Positions 1 through 9,118 of a stretch of DNA of 33,412 bases are shown piece after piece. The DNA comes from Oscillospiraceae bacterium. Lineage in GTDB: Bacteria; Bacillota; Clostridia; Oscillospirales; Ruminococcaceae. The notes under the pieces were generated by a model. The model had not been told where the DNA came from. It did no database searches and saw nothing but the letters and a program-made list of their open reading frames with translations. How positions within the stretch are numbered: position 1 is the first letter of the stretch; the number at the start of each line of letters is the position of its first letter. The translations under genes and the position numbers were made by a program. The stretch lies in contig JAFLUG010000013.1 in assembly GCA_022508885.1 (NCBI GenBank), forward strand, positions 1-33,412, in the 5' to 3' direction.

Positions 1-323
1 AAGTTTTGGGAAAGGTTCCAAGGAAAACCCTTTTTCAAAAGGGTTTTCCTTGGTCACGCCAAAAAGGCGCTAAAGGGTGTGGGGAAAACAAGAGTTTTCC
101 CCACATTTGATTTGCGAAGCAGAGCTTCGCAAATCAAATCTAACGGTGAAAGCGTGCAGGAGAAACAAGAGTTTCCTATTGTACCGACAGGTTCTCTCGC
201 AATTTTTTCAGTTACAATAACAATGCGCAGTGGATTGCTCTAAAATAATCTTGTGGGGAAAAACCCTTCTGTAGAAAGGTTTTTCCCCACACCCCTTTTC
301 CAAAGACTTTTTGTACGCTTGCC
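1..323. repeat. Family-1 interspersed hairpin element (left part cut by window edge)
   Basis: This gene-free stretch holds a series of hairpins: arms 18-34/37-53 (17 bp), 78-89/94-105 (12 bp, loop AAGA), 106-120/124-138 (15 bp perfect), a weaker one at 158-177 with the same AAGA loop, and 253-265/278-290. Its right end (300-323) is, on the minus strand, GGCAAGCGTACAAAAAGTC continuing TTTGG, the same box as at 28338-28360 and 33351-33373 on the plus strand. Bases 1-15 look like a diverged left copy of that box, so the element may be bounded by inverted boxes. It abuts the tex stop codon directly. I see no open reading frame in it. The mobile (MITE-like) nature is inference. Confidence 0.65.
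253..290 (-). terminator. Hairpin immediately downstream of tex
   Basis: On the minus strand the tex stop is followed by the family-1 box and then a 13-bp GC/A-rich stem (253-265 with 278-290) extended inside by a short TTC/GAA stem and a TGTA-type loop. The position suggests a transcript end for tex. There is no clean U-tract after the stem; the U run lies inside the 3' arm, so termination is inferred, not shown. Confidence 0.4.
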
Positions 324-324
324 G

Positions 325-2469
325 CTAACTTTTCTTCATTGTCAGCGATATCCTCCCGCGCTTTAAGTCAACGTCCAATACCCGAACCTTTACCACGTCG
401 TTTACCTTTACAACGTCAAACGGATTCTTCACAAACCTGTCCGCAAGCTGCGAGATATGCACCAGACCGTCCTCGTGTACGCCGATGTCCACAAACGCGC
501 CGTAATCCACTACGTTGCGAACTGTTCCCATAAGCTCCATTCCGGGCTTTAGGTCCTTAAGCTCCATAACGTCGCCGCTTCTCATAAGAGGCGGCGGAAG
601 CTCGTCGCGCGGGTCGCGCCCCGGCTTTTCAAGCTCCTTTGCTATGTCCTCAAGCGTCGGCAGTCCCGTGCCGGTTTCCTCGGCAATTCCGCGAAGTTTG
701 ACGCTTTTAAGCTTTTCGCGTATCTTTTCGGCGTTTCCGAGCTCACTGTCGGAAATGCCGCATTTGTCCATAAGTAATTTCGCCGCTTCGTAGCTCTCGG
801 GATGAATGCCCGTGTTATCGAGCGGATTTTTTCCGCCTGAAACGCGCAGAAATCCCGCGCACTGCTCATAAGCCTTTGCGCCGAGCTTTTTTACCTTCAA
901 AAGCTGCTTTCTGTCGGTAAACTCGCCGTTTTCCTCGCGGTATGCGACAATGTTCTTCGCAACCGCCGAGTTTATTCCCGAAATGTATGAAAGCAGGGAA
1001 TAGGACGCGGTGTTTAAGTCAACTCCCACCGAGTTAACACAGTCCTCTACAACTCCCTTAAGCGCGTCGTCAAGCCTCGCTTTCGGCATATCGTGCTGAT
1101 ACTGTCCGACACCTATCGCCTTCGGGTCGATCTTAACAAGCTCCGCAAGCGGGTCCTGAAGCCTGCGCGCAATAGACACAGCGCTTCTCAGCGAAACGTC
1201 ATAATCGGGGAACTCCTCCGCCGCGAGTTTGGAGGCTGAGTACACCGATGCCCCCGCCTCGGAGACTACCATATATTGCACCTTGCTTGTTATTGATTTC
1301 AGCATATCCGCCGTAAACTGCTCGGTTTCGCGCGAGGCGGTGCCGTTGCCGATAGCGATTGTCGAAACGTGGTGCTTTTCTATCATCGCCGAGAGAATTT
1401 TCTTGGCGGTCTCCGCTTCGTTTTTAGAGCGTGTGAGATAAACTATCGCAGTATCAAGGACCTTTCCCGTGCTGTCGACTACCGCGCATTTACACCCGTG
1501 AGCATATCCCGGGTCAAGTCCGAGCGTTACGGTGTTTTTAACGGGCGGCGCCATGATAAGCTGGCGAAGATTTGAAGCGAACACTTTTATCGCGCCCTCG
1601 GCGGCGTTTGCAGTAAGCATTGAGCGCACCTCGCGCTCGATAGACGGGAAGATAAGGCGCTTATAGCTGTCCTCGCACGCCGCGCGGACAAGCCCTCCGC
1701 AAAGGCTCGTGTTTTTCACAAGCTCTTTTACACACATTTTTTCGCCTATTCCGTCTGACAGCGAGACCGTGACCTTCAGCGCCTCTTCCTTTTCGCCTCT
1801 GTCAAGCGCCAGAACGCGGTGTCCCGCGATCTTTCCCACAGGCTCGGAATATTCAAAATAGTTTTTGTACACGTCGTTTGCTTCTTCGCTTGCGGCAGCG
1901 GAAGAAATCATCCCGTGCGCGAAAATCTCCTCGCGTAATTCTTTTCTCAGCTCCGCGTTGTCCGAAAGGTCCTCGGCGATGATGTCCATTGCTCCCTGAA
2001 TGGCTTCCTCGGCAGAATTTACACCCTTTTCCGCGTCAATAAACGCCTCGGCTTCTTTTTCTGGAACCGTCGCGGTGTTCTGCTCGAGAATAATTTCCGC
2101 AAGCGGCTCAAGCCCTTTTTCTCTCGCGACAGAACCGCGCGTTTTGCGCTTGGGTTTGAACGGGCGGTAGATGTCCTCGACCTCCACAAGCGTTTCGGCT
2201 TTGGCGATAGCCGCGGCGATCTCGTCAGTCATTTTTTCCTGCTCGGTAATCGACGAGATGATCTCTTCCTTGCGCTTTTCCAGACCGCGCAGATAGCTCA
2301 GCCTGTCCGCAAGCTCGCGCAGAACAGTATCGTCGAGCGAGCCTGTCTGCTCCTTTCTGTAACGCGCGATAAACGGGATAGTCTTGTCGTCGTCGATAAG
2401 GGCTACCGTGTTGTCTACCTGCTCTTTTCTGAGCTTAAATTCCTGTGCTAATTTTTCGTTGATGTCCAT
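325..2469 (-). CDS. tex: Tex-family S1 RNA-binding transcription accessory protein
   Basis: Tex proteins are cytoplasmic nucleic-acid-binding proteins linked to transcription and toxin gene expression; their precise role in Clostridia is not settled. The 714-aa product has the family order: N-terminal helical Tex region with the conserved run TIPFIARYRKEQTG near residues 30-43, a YqgF/RNase H-like domain beginning around residue 318 (VTLGLDPGYAHG), helix-hairpin-helix repeats around 490-560 (VGVDLNTAS, GINSAVAKNIV), and a C-terminal S1 domain from about residue 640 (GTVRNVVDYGAFVDIG ... HISQL). Length is near the family norm. The ATG is preceded by AAGGAG at a 6-nt spacing. The gene follows the lipoprotein pair by 32 nt with no obvious promoter of its own, so it may be read from their promoter. 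Confidence 0.95.
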   Translation of the reverse strand: MDINEKLAQEFKLRKEQVDNTVALIDDDKTIPFIARYRKEQTGSLDDTVLRELADRLSYLRGLEKRKEEIISSITEQEKMTDEIAAAIAKAETLVEVEDIYRPFKPKRKTRGSVAREKGLEPLAEIILEQNTATVPEKEAEAFIDAEKGVNSAEEAIQGAMDIIAEDLSDNAELRKELREEIFAHGMISSAAASEEANDVYKNYFEYSEPVGKIAGHRVLALDRGEKEEALKVTVSLSDGIGEKMCVKELVKNTSLCGGLVRAACEDSYKRLIFPSIEREVRSMLTANAAEGAIKVFASNLRQLIMAPPVKNTVTLGLDPGYAHGCKCAVVDSTGKVLDTAIVYLTRSKNEAETAKKILSAMIEKHHVSTIAIGNGTASRETEQFTADMLKSITSKVQYMVVSEAGASVYSASKLAAEEFPDYDVSLRSAVSIARRLQDPLAELVKIDPKAIGVGQYQHDMPKARLDDALKGVVEDCVNSVGVDLNTASYSLLSYISGINSAVAKNIVAYREENGEFTDRKQLLKVKKLGAKAYEQCAGFLRVSGGKNPLDNTGIHPESYEAAKLLMDKCGISDSELGNAEKIREKLKSVKLRGIAEETGTGLPTLEDIAKELEKPGRDPRDELPPPLMRSGDVMELKDLKPGMELMGTVRNVVDYGAFVDIGVHEDGLVHISQLADRFVKNPFDVVKVNDVVKVRVLDVDLKRGRISLTMKKS

Positions 2470-2501
2470 AGTTTTCTCCTTAATTTATTTATTCTACAAA
2501 A

Positions 2502-3386
2502 TCATACATATATATGAGGAAGCTTCCATTCGCCGTCCTCAAGTACGATATATCCTTCTTCAGCGTAATCGTAATATAACTCCTCGTATCTGAATTCTGT
2601 ATTCGGCTCGTAAGCATAATCATCTTTAAGAAATGTAAACTCAATTTTTCCGTCCGATTTAGCGGTAACTCTTGCCGTATTATAGTCCAAATTCAACTGG
2701 TGAACACCAAATGCGTTAATGTGATACATACGACCGCCTGCCTCGAGATAATACGGAGGCATATACACCTCTGTGTCGCTGTCAAGCGTAACAAGAAGAA
2801 CTCCGTCCTCTTCGCCCGTTACAGTACCCTTTGCAACACGCTTCATAAACTCCGCGGTTTCCTGCTTGGTAAAAAACCTGCCGACGATCTTTTCCATCTC
2901 GTCGCGGGTTGAGGGAAATGTGAGAGTATAGTCTTTGTAGTTTTCCGGAATGATATGATAAGAGTCATATTTGTATGCATTCCTATCATCGTATCTGCTG
3001 TCGCCGTTAAATCTTATTTTTTGCTCTACGGGTTCTCTGACCGTAAATGAGTAAAACCAACCGTAAGCCTCATACGCGCCTCCCGAAATCAATCCGCGTA
3101 ATATCTCCTGAAGCTCCAAATCCTCGTCGGTAAAGCTAAGCGGCGTAAGTCCTTCGGTCGGGTCGGAGGAACTTTCGGAGCTTGAACTGTTTGTCGTTGT
3201 TGAAGAACCGCCCGATATTGCCGAGGAACCGCCTGAAGCTGTTGAATCACTGTCTGCCGAGGAATTTTCCGAATTTGCAGAGCTTGTCGAACTGCTTTGC
3301 ATATCGGAGCTTTCCGTCAGTTTGTCGCCTGTGCAGGCAGTAAGTAAAAGTGCCGATAATAAAATGATTGCTGTGAATCTCTTCAT
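2502..3386 (-). CDS. Predicted lipoprotein, paralog of the upstream neighbour
   Basis: A 294-aa exported protein of unknown function. The N-terminus is a lipoprotein signal peptide (MKRFTAIILLSALLLTAC) with lipobox LTAC and lipidation Cys18, followed by a Ser/Gly/Thr-rich linker of roughly 55 residues and a mature domain from about residue 80 rich in Asp, Glu and Tyr. It should be anchored to the outer face of the membrane. The mature part, with a segment TRDEMEKIVGRFF and a C-terminal ...LEDGEWKL strand, is reminiscent of small NTF2-like or IseA-like cell-wall proteins, but this is only an impression. It begins 6 nt after the neighbour's stop, with a GGGGAG ribosome site inside the neighbour's last codons, so the pair is probably co-translated. 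Confidence 0.85.
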   Translation of the reverse strand: MKRFTAIILLSALLLTACTGDKLTESSDMQSSSTSSANSENSSADSDSTASGGSSAISGGSSTTTNSSSSESSSDPTEGLTPLSFTDEDLELQEILRGLISGGAYEAYGWFYSFTVREPVEQKIRFNGDSRYDDRNAYKYDSYHIIPENYKDYTLTFPSTRDEMEKIVGRFFTKQETAEFMKRVAKGTVTGEEDGVLLVTLDSDTEVYMPPYYLEAGGRMYHINAFGVHQLNLDYNTARVTAKSDGKIEFTFLKDDYAYEPNTEFRYEELYYDYAEEGYIVLEDGEWKLPHIYV

Positions 3387-3392
3387 AAAAAA

Positions 3393-4265
3393 TTATACTC
3401 CCCAGATCTCATGAATATCTTGAAAATCTATAGGCTCAATAATACGACCCCAACCGAATTTCCATACGCCGTTTTCCTTTTTCAGCACGCCTTTTCCCGG
3501 CATTGCGTTTCCTATACCATCAATGTAGAAAAAATATGAAAATACGATCTCATCTTCTGTCTTTGTAATGACCTTTGCCATCATACCGGGACACGGCAGT
3601 TTCGTATTACCCGGACCAATCGGAACATGATACAATCTGCCGTTTATTTCAATAAGCAGCGGCTCATATGGCTCAGAGTAATCCCGAAGAACGATCCGGT
3701 CATTTTCAATATCCGCGTATGCTCTGTAATCATCAATAGAACCTGAGAAAAAATACTGTTGGTACAGAGCATTAAATTCGTCAAAATTGTTGAAATAAGT
3801 ATTGGGCATAATAAAGTAAGGAAGCTCCATGCCTTTGTATTCCAGTATATACTGATATTTGTGTTCGGCATCGGTGTTTATCTCATATTCAAGCTCATAA
3901 ATGTTATCATAATAAATGTTATAATGTAATGCACAATACAAAAAGAGAGCCATGGGATAGTTTTTCTTCAAGAATGATTGAAGCCATAGGTCGTCCTCTG
4001 TGAAATCATCATACTCAAAGTCGTCAAAATATACAACATCATATTCATGCGGTGTTTCCGCCGAGCTTTCGTTGCTGCCCGAATTTTGTGTATGATCCGA
4101 TGACGAGGAGTCTTCATATGTGCTGCCGTCCGGATCCGAAGATGAGCTTGAAGTGCTTGATAAACTTGTCGAACTGCTTTGCGTATCGCTTTCCGTCGGT
4201 TCTGTGTTTGTGCAGGCAGTAAGTAAAAGGGCCGATAATAAAATGATTGCCGGGAATTTTTTCAT
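3393..4265 (-). CDS. Predicted lipoprotein, first gene of paralog pair
   Basis: A 290-aa lipoprotein of unknown function. I start it at the second ATG (4263-4265, MKKFPAIILL), because the first possible ATG five codons upstream overlaps the AAAGGA ribosome site. The signal peptide ends in LTAC (Cys17), followed by a Ser-rich linker to about residue 65 and an acidic, Tyr-rich ectodomain that ends ...KKENGVWKFGWG, a layout shared with the downstream paralog (LEDGEWKL). Signal peptide and early linker are nearly identical to the paralog in DNA, while the ectodomains are strongly diverged. A consensus sigma-A promoter lies at 4313-4341. Function cannot be assigned; outer-surface location is well supported. 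Confidence 0.85.
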   Translation of the reverse strand: MKKFPAIILLSALLLTACTNTEPTESDTQSSSTSLSSTSSSSSDPDGSTYEDSSSSDHTQNSGSNESSAETPHEYDVVYFDDFEYDDFTEDDLWLQSFLKKNYPMALFLYCALHYNIYYDNIYELEYEINTDAEHKYQYILEYKGMELPYFIMPNTYFNNFDEFNALYQQYFFSGSIDDYRAYADIENDRIVLRDYSEPYEPLLIEINGRLYHVPIGPGNTKLPCPGMMAKVITKTEDEIVFSYFFYIDGIGNAMPGKGVLKKENGVWKFGWGRIIEPIDFQDIHEIWGV

Positions 4266-4312
4266 GATTTTTCCTTTCATAAGTTTATTTCAACCGTAGA
4301 CGACTTGATATC

Positions 4313-4341
4313 ATTGTACCATATTTTTCCTAAAATGTCAA
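4313..4341 (-). promoter_or_regulatory. Sigma-A promoter of the lipoprotein operon
   Basis: On the minus strand TTGACA (4336-4341), a 17-nt spacer, and TACAAT (4313-4318). The -35 overlaps the last codon of the upstream FAD dehydrogenase gene, so the lipoprotein genes form a separate transcription unit embedded at the end of the previous one. Confidence 0.85.
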
Positions 4342-5945
4342 ACGGTCGGTTTGTATTTTTCCATAATTCTTACTGCGGTCTTTATCCCGTCGACCGCCGC
4401 GGACATAATTCCCCCCGCGTAGCCCGCGCCCTCGCCGCAGGGGTAAAGGTTTTCGGCACAGAGCGCCTGTCCGATGTCGTTTCGCGGTATTCTTACAGGC
4501 GAGGAGCTTCGCGTTTCTATTGCGGTAAGAACGCTGTCACTGTCCGAAAAGCCTTTTATTTTCCGCTCGAATTGACGAATACCCTCGGCGAGATTTTCCG
4601 AGATATACTTGGGAAACAGCTCCCGAAGATCCGCGCTCTCAACTCCGAGCGGATAAGTAGGCGTGACCTTTCCGAGGGAAAATGAACCGCTTTCGCCGAT
4701 AAATTCGCGCGTAAGCATCGCGGGAGCTTTTCCGCTTGATTTTCCAAGTAAAAATGCTTTTTCTTCCAGCCTGTGTACGAAGTCAATACCCGAAAGCGGA
4801 TCATTCGGATCTTCAAAATCCTCGGGGAAGACCGAGACCAGAACAGCGCTGTTCGCGTTTTTACCCGCGCGGTCAAAGTTGCTCATGCCGTTTGTAAGGA
4901 CTGTGCCGTCGGTATTCTGCGAAGCCACGACAAATCCTCCCGGGCACATACAAAATGTATACACCCCGCGGTCGTTTTCGCGGCGCTTGTCATGATAAGA
5001 AAGAGCGTATTCGGCGGGCGGCAGGGCAGGGTGTCCCGCGTATTTTCCGTAAAGCGCCCTGTCAATATCCGACTGTAAATGCTCTATCCTCGCTCCGACC
5101 GAAAACGCCTTGGGAACAAGCTCAACGCCGCTTTCCATAAGCGCCTCAAATGTGTCGTGCGCCGAATGCCCAAGAGCCAGTACGACCGCTCCGCAGGAAA
5201 GCTCTTCTCCGTTTACGAGGATCGAATTTACTCTGTTGTTTTTTATCGTTATGCTTTCAACTGGCGATAAAAACCTTACCTCTCCGCCAAGCTCGATAAT
5301 TCTTTTTCGCAGGTTTACGACAATATCTCTCAGCTTGTCCGTTCCTATATGCGGCTTTGCTTTTGTGAGGATTTCCTCGGGCGCGCCGAATTCCACCAGC
5401 TTTTCAAGAACTCTCGCGCAAAGCGGGTCGTTTATTCTTGTCGTAAGCTTGCCGTCGGAAAACGTGCCAGCGCCGCCCTCGCCAAACTGAACATTCGCTC
5501 TTTTATCAAGCCTTCCGCCGTTCCAGAAACCTTCTACAGCGGAGATCCTCTCGCTCATCTCGGCACCGCGCTCGAAAACTATCGGCTTATAGCCGTATTC
5601 GCACAGCGTAAGCGCGCAGAACATTCCCGCAGGTCCGAAGCCCGCTACGCCTATCTTCCCCGAAAGAGGTTCGTTTCCGAATGAAACCGCAAGCCTTTCA
5701 CAGTCATAGGCTCTTGTATTCGGGAATTTTTCGCAAAGCCTTTTTTCCTTGTTTTCGTCGAAAAGCTCTATCAAAACAGAGCTTACGAAGGAAACTTCTC
5801 CGCGCCTTGCGTCAACCGAGGATCTGTACAGTTTTATGCTTTTTACTTCCGTATCTGAAAGCATTAAAAGAGAAATTGCCTTTCCGAGCGCGTTTTCACG
5901 CGGCTCGGAAAGGCTTGTTCTGATTTGCGAAACAATAAATGCCAT
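4338..5945 (-). CDS. COG2509-type NAD(P)/FAD-dependent dehydrogenase
   Basis: A 535-aa predicted flavoprotein of the uncharacterised FAD-dependent dehydrogenase group (COG2509). After an N-terminal domain of about 90 residues comes the dinucleotide-binding motif GFGPAG at residues 102-107, then the signatures of this group: VQFGEGGAGTFSDGKL around 160, a second GALVLALGHSA-like motif (AVVLALGHSAHDTF), a FCMCPGG motif and a C-terminal GEGAGYAGGI that should contact FAD. The FMCPGG and GEGAG segments make the family assignment firm; substrate is unknown. The start ATG shares its first base overlap with the cdaR stop (TAATG), implying translational coupling to the c-di-AMP genes. No transmembrane segment is evident. 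Confidence 0.9.
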   Translation of the reverse strand: MAFIVSQIRTSLSEPRENALGKAISLLMLSDTEVKSIKLYRSSVDARRGEVSFVSSVLIELFDENKEKRLCEKFPNTRAYDCERLAVSFGNEPLSGKIGVAGFGPAGMFCALTLCEYGYKPIVFERGAEMSERISAVEGFWNGGRLDKRANVQFGEGGAGTFSDGKLTTRINDPLCARVLEKLVEFGAPEEILTKAKPHIGTDKLRDIVVNLRKRIIELGGEVRFLSPVESITIKNNRVNSILVNGEELSCGAVVLALGHSAHDTFEALMESGVELVPKAFSVGARIEHLQSDIDRALYGKYAGHPALPPAEYALSYHDKRRENDRGVYTFCMCPGGFVVASQNTDGTVLTNGMSNFDRAGKNANSAVLVSVFPEDFEDPNDPLSGIDFVHRLEEKAFLLGKSSGKAPAMLTREFIGESGSFSLGKVTPTYPLGVESADLRELFPKYISENLAEGIRQFERKIKGFSDSDSVLTAIETRSSSPVRIPRNDIGQALCAENLYPCGEGAGYAGGIMSAAVDGIKTAVRIMEKYKPTV

Positions 5946-7213
5946 TATCTGACGTCCTTTTGCGTTGCGTTTATAGTGACCTTATATTCTCCGGATATCC
6001 AGCAGCTCTGGTTTTCGCCTTTGAGCTGAGCGCTTATGGTTACATCCTGTGAACCTTCACGCAGCGAGACTCCGAGAAGATTTGCGGTTACTACAAAGTC
6101 ATTTTCAAGAATTCCCGCGCAAACGTCCGAGGGTCCCACCACAGTAAAGTTTACGCTGCGCGTCGTAAGCTTAATATCAAAGTTATCCGGAGCGTTTGTC
6201 ACGGTGATATTCTCCGTCCTTACGGGAATATTGAGCGTTCCGTAGTTTTCGGTATCCCATTCTATCTTTACCGTGTTGTTGCCGGAAAGATTTTTATAGC
6301 CGTCGGGCAGGGGAATAGTGAAATAGGTGCTCTTGTTGAGGCTGATATCCGAAAGATTTATAGTGCCGATATCGAGCTTGCTTATATTGTCGATGAGATT
6401 GCCGGGAGCCGCTACTATAATAGACGACGGTTGGATATCGTACTTAAGGCTGTCTATATCGAAATTGGACGGATAGTTGATGACAATATTCAGAGGAAGC
6501 TCCTTCTGCCTGTAAATCGGTATCTCCACCGAGACCTTTTCGGGCGAGAGCTTGAGACTGTCAGCAAGTATGCGCGATCCGTTTTCGCCGTAGATGATTA
6601 TATCGCTGTTGGTATGGAGAGATTCGATTATATCTCCGTGATATCCCGAGCGGGCCTCCACCTTGGTTATTTTGTTTACAACAGACGCCGAGCCCGTTAT
6701 TGTTATCTTTTCCGGAGAGGTGGTTATGTCTCCCGCGTAATATCCCTCCGGAAGACTGATGTCCGGCGCGGTTCCTTCTATGTTAAATTCCCTTGAAATT
6801 ATCTCATCGACAGTAAGCGTAACTTTAAAAGGGTTTGTGTCAAGTATAGAATAGTCGAAATTCGATTTCGCGGAAACATCGACCGTAAAGCTGTATGTTC
6901 CGGCAGAGCGCACCGACGACAGATCTATCGACGCGTAAAAATCGTCCGCCCTGAGTCCGCTTATATCAAAGCGCTTTCCCTCTATGCGGATATTTACAAG
7001 TTCCGACAGTTCCTCTACGATCTGGAGATTGTTTGAAAGCATATATTCCGTCGGATTTGCCTCTATCGCTATTCCCGAAATCTCGGTCTCGATAGTGGGA
7101 AATACCTGTATAGATACAACTATCCAGAACGCCGCCGCTATTATAAAAGCAAGTATAAGCGTGCGGTAGTTTCGCTTTATGTCATTTAAAAAATTAAACA
7201 ACAGGTTCTTCAT
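5945..7213 (-). CDS. cdaR: CdaR (YbbR-domain) regulator of diadenylate cyclase
   Basis: A 422-aa membrane-anchored protein with one N-terminal transmembrane helix (about residues 17-36, LILAFIIAAAFWIVV) and an extracellular part made of repeated YbbR beta domains; recurring VNI/ITGPASVV-type strands (for example ITGSASVVNKI, FTVVGPSDV) mark perhaps four repeats. In Firmicutes CdaR binds and modulates the membrane diadenylate cyclase CdaA. Here it follows cdaA by 75 nt, with AAGGAG before its ATG. The usual third partner gene glmM is not next; instead the FAD dehydrogenase gene overlaps the cdaR stop. Role inferred from family and position. Confidence 0.93.
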   Translation of the reverse strand: MKNLLFNFLNDIKRNYRTLILAFIIAAAFWIVVSIQVFPTIETEISGIAIEANPTEYMLSNNLQIVEELSELVNIRIEGKRFDISGLRADDFYASIDLSSVRSAGTYSFTVDVSAKSNFDYSILDTNPFKVTLTVDEIISREFNIEGTAPDISLPEGYYAGDITTSPEKITITGSASVVNKITKVEARSGYHGDIIESLHTNSDIIIYGENGSRILADSLKLSPEKVSVEIPIYRQKELPLNIVINYPSNFDIDSLKYDIQPSSIIVAAPGNLIDNISKLDIGTINLSDISLNKSTYFTIPLPDGYKNLSGNNTVKIEWDTENYGTLNIPVRTENITVTNAPDNFDIKLTTRSVNFTVVGPSDVCAGILENDFVVTANLLGVSLREGSQDVTISAQLKGENQSCWISGEYKVTINATQKDVR

Positions 7214-7288
7214 ATTTCAGCTCCTTATTACTCAGTCGGAATGCCGATAAGTCATTGCATATTTTAACCCGTACGGTCAGACAAACGA

Positions 7289-8155
7289 TCAGCCGGCCTT
7301 TGACCTTGCCTTTTTCTTTTTGTCCGAGGATGTTCCGGGCATATACTTTCTGAGAATTGAAATAAGGCTGTCCCTTGATAAGTCGCGCGAAAGCTGTCCG
7401 TCAAGCGCCACAGAGATATTGCCCGTTTCTTCCGAAACAACAACCACCACCGCGTCAGAGTTTTCGCTCATTCCTATCGCGGCTCTGTGACGTGAGCCGA
7501 GGTCGGTCGAAAGATACTGGTCTTTCTGCGTGTTCGGCAGAAAACATCCCGCCGCGAATATCCTGTTGTCTCGGATAATTACAGCTCCGTCATGAAGCGG
7601 GGCTTTGTTGTAAAAGATGTTACAGAAAAGCTCCGGCTCGCATTCGGCATTTATTATGCTTGTGGTTTCCTTTTCGATTATATCTCCGAGCTTTGTAGCG
7701 CGTTCGATAACTATAAGCGCGCCCGTTTTCGAATCATGGAGCCGCGAGCAGGCGTCCGCTATACCCGCGATAGCTCTTTCCCTCGCGGAAGCGTTTGACG
7801 CGTTTTTCTCAACCGACTGCGCAAAGGTCGTGACCTTTGTTCCGCCGACCTTTTCAAGTATCCTTCTGAGTTCCGGCTGGAAAACTATGATAAGCGCGAT
7901 TATTCCGACCTGTAAAAAGTTGTCGAAGAGAAAGCTCATAGCCTTAAGCTGGAATGCCTGCACGAGAAAAAAAACTATTATGACAATAAAAATGCCCTTT
8001 AAAAGCTGCATGGCGCGCGTTTCGCGCATAAGCTTTATGATATAGTATACCAAAAACGTAAGGATAAGGATATCAAGAATATCAAAGAAATTTATTGACT
8101 GAAATATCTTTACGAAATTCTGAAATATATCCTTTATATATTCAACTGCTTCCAA
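7289..8155 (-). CDS. cdaA: CdaA membrane diadenylate cyclase
   Basis: Makes cyclic di-AMP from two ATP. The 288-aa protein has three N-terminal transmembrane helices (about residues 25-42, 53-68, 78-93) and a DAC domain with both catalytic signatures: DGA at 189-191 in LHDGAVIIRDNRI, and RHR at 222-224 in LGSRHRAAIGMS. The last 20 residues are strongly basic (KKKKARSKAG). The start codon is TTG (8153-8155), chosen because AAGGAG lies 7 nt upstream and no ATG gives the full first helix. It sits 40 nt downstream of degV and 75 nt upstream of cdaR, probably one transcript. Confidence 0.95.
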   Translation of the reverse strand: MEAVEYIKDIFQNFVKIFQSINFFDILDILILTFLVYYIIKLMRETRAMQLLKGIFIVIIVFFLVQAFQLKAMSFLFDNFLQVGIIALIIVFQPELRRILEKVGGTKVTTFAQSVEKNASNASARERAIAGIADACSRLHDSKTGALIVIERATKLGDIIEKETTSIINAECEPELFCNIFYNKAPLHDGAVIIRDNRIFAAGCFLPNTQKDQYLSTDLGSRHRAAIGMSENSDAVVVVVSEETGNISVALDGQLSRDLSRDSLISILRKYMPGTSSDKKKKARSKAG

Positions 8156-8195
8156 GTGTCTGCTCCTTAATTATCCGGAATAATCAAAGCAAAGC

Positions 8196-9074
8196 TCAGT
8201 CAATGCTGTGGTCCTTTGATTTTATGAATACGCCTATGAATTCGGGCCCCGCGTTACAGCTCACCACAACTCCGCACTTGCTGACATAGGCAGGCGCGTA
8301 GCCCAGCTTTTTCGTCAGCTTTTCGATAAGCTCCTTTTCAAGTTCGGGGCGCGTCGTTGTAATAACGCAGTACGGCGTCTTCGGGATTATTCTTGATGAT
8401 ATCGTTTCAACCGCCGCGTCTATTACCGCCTTTTCTCCGCGCGCTTTTCTCAAAACCGCGGTTGTTCCGGCATGAAGCATGATAAGCGGCTTAAGTCCCA
8501 TAAGCTCTCCGAGGAATGACGCCGCCGCGGATATCCTTCCCGATTTCTTCATGTGTCTGAGTCCAAAGCCTACGATAAATGACTCCGAATGTTCGGCCCA
8601 GTCCTTGAGATACGCGACCACGCTTTCCGTGCTCTGTCCCTCGCTGAGCTTCTTGCAAGCCTCAACAATGGGATAGCCGTAGTGTACGGAATAGTTTTTC
8701 GAGTCGATGTTGTATATCTTCAGGTCGGGAAATTCCTCTTGTATGTTCTGTGCCGCAATGACTGACTGAGAAAACGTCTGCGAACCCTCGGCGTTTATCA
8801 CGTCCACGATAATTTCCCTTACGCCCTCGTCGTAAAGCTCGCGGTATTTTTCTTCAAACTGAAGCTGTGTTATCTGCGAGTGCTTGGGAATTTCCTCCTG
8901 TACCTTGAGGATCTGGTAAAAGTCGCTTTCAAGAATATCTATCCTGTCGAGATATTCTCTTCCCTGAACAGTCACGACAAAAGGTATTATCGTAAGATAC
9001 TCTTCCCATTCCTTTTCGGACTCGCGCGTAATGTCACATCCGCTGTCTGTGATGATTTTAACCTTTTTGCTCAT
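8196..9074 (-). CDS. DegV family (fatty-acid-binding) protein
   Basis: A 292-aa soluble protein of the DegV/FakB family, which binds long-chain fatty acids; FakB members present fatty acid to the kinase FakA. Family signatures seen: VKIITDSGCDI at the N-terminus, IIPFVV strand, HSQIT (the ligand-proximal TSQPS-like site), and MKKSGRISAAASFLGELMGLKPLI in the second domain. Length is normal. No fakA is in the window, so whether this is FakB or another DegV member is open. It follows trmL by 44 nt; AAAGGA precedes the ATG at a long (about 11 nt) spacing. Confidence 0.92.
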   Translation of the reverse strand: MSKKVKIITDSGCDITRESEKEWEEYLTIIPFVVTVQGREYLDRIDILESDFYQILKVQEEIPKHSQITQLQFEEKYRELYDEGVREIIVDVINAEGSQTFSQSVIAAQNIQEEFPDLKIYNIDSKNYSVHYGYPIVEACKKLSEGQSTESVVAYLKDWAEHSESFIVGFGLRHMKKSGRISAAASFLGELMGLKPLIMLHAGTTAVLRKARGEKAVIDAAVETISSRIIPKTPYCVITTTRPELEKELIEKLTKKLGYAPAYVSKCGVVVSCNAGPEFIGVFIKSKDHSID

Positions 9075-9118
9075 AATTGTATATTTCCTTTCAAATTATA
9101 TACGTCATACATTAAAAA

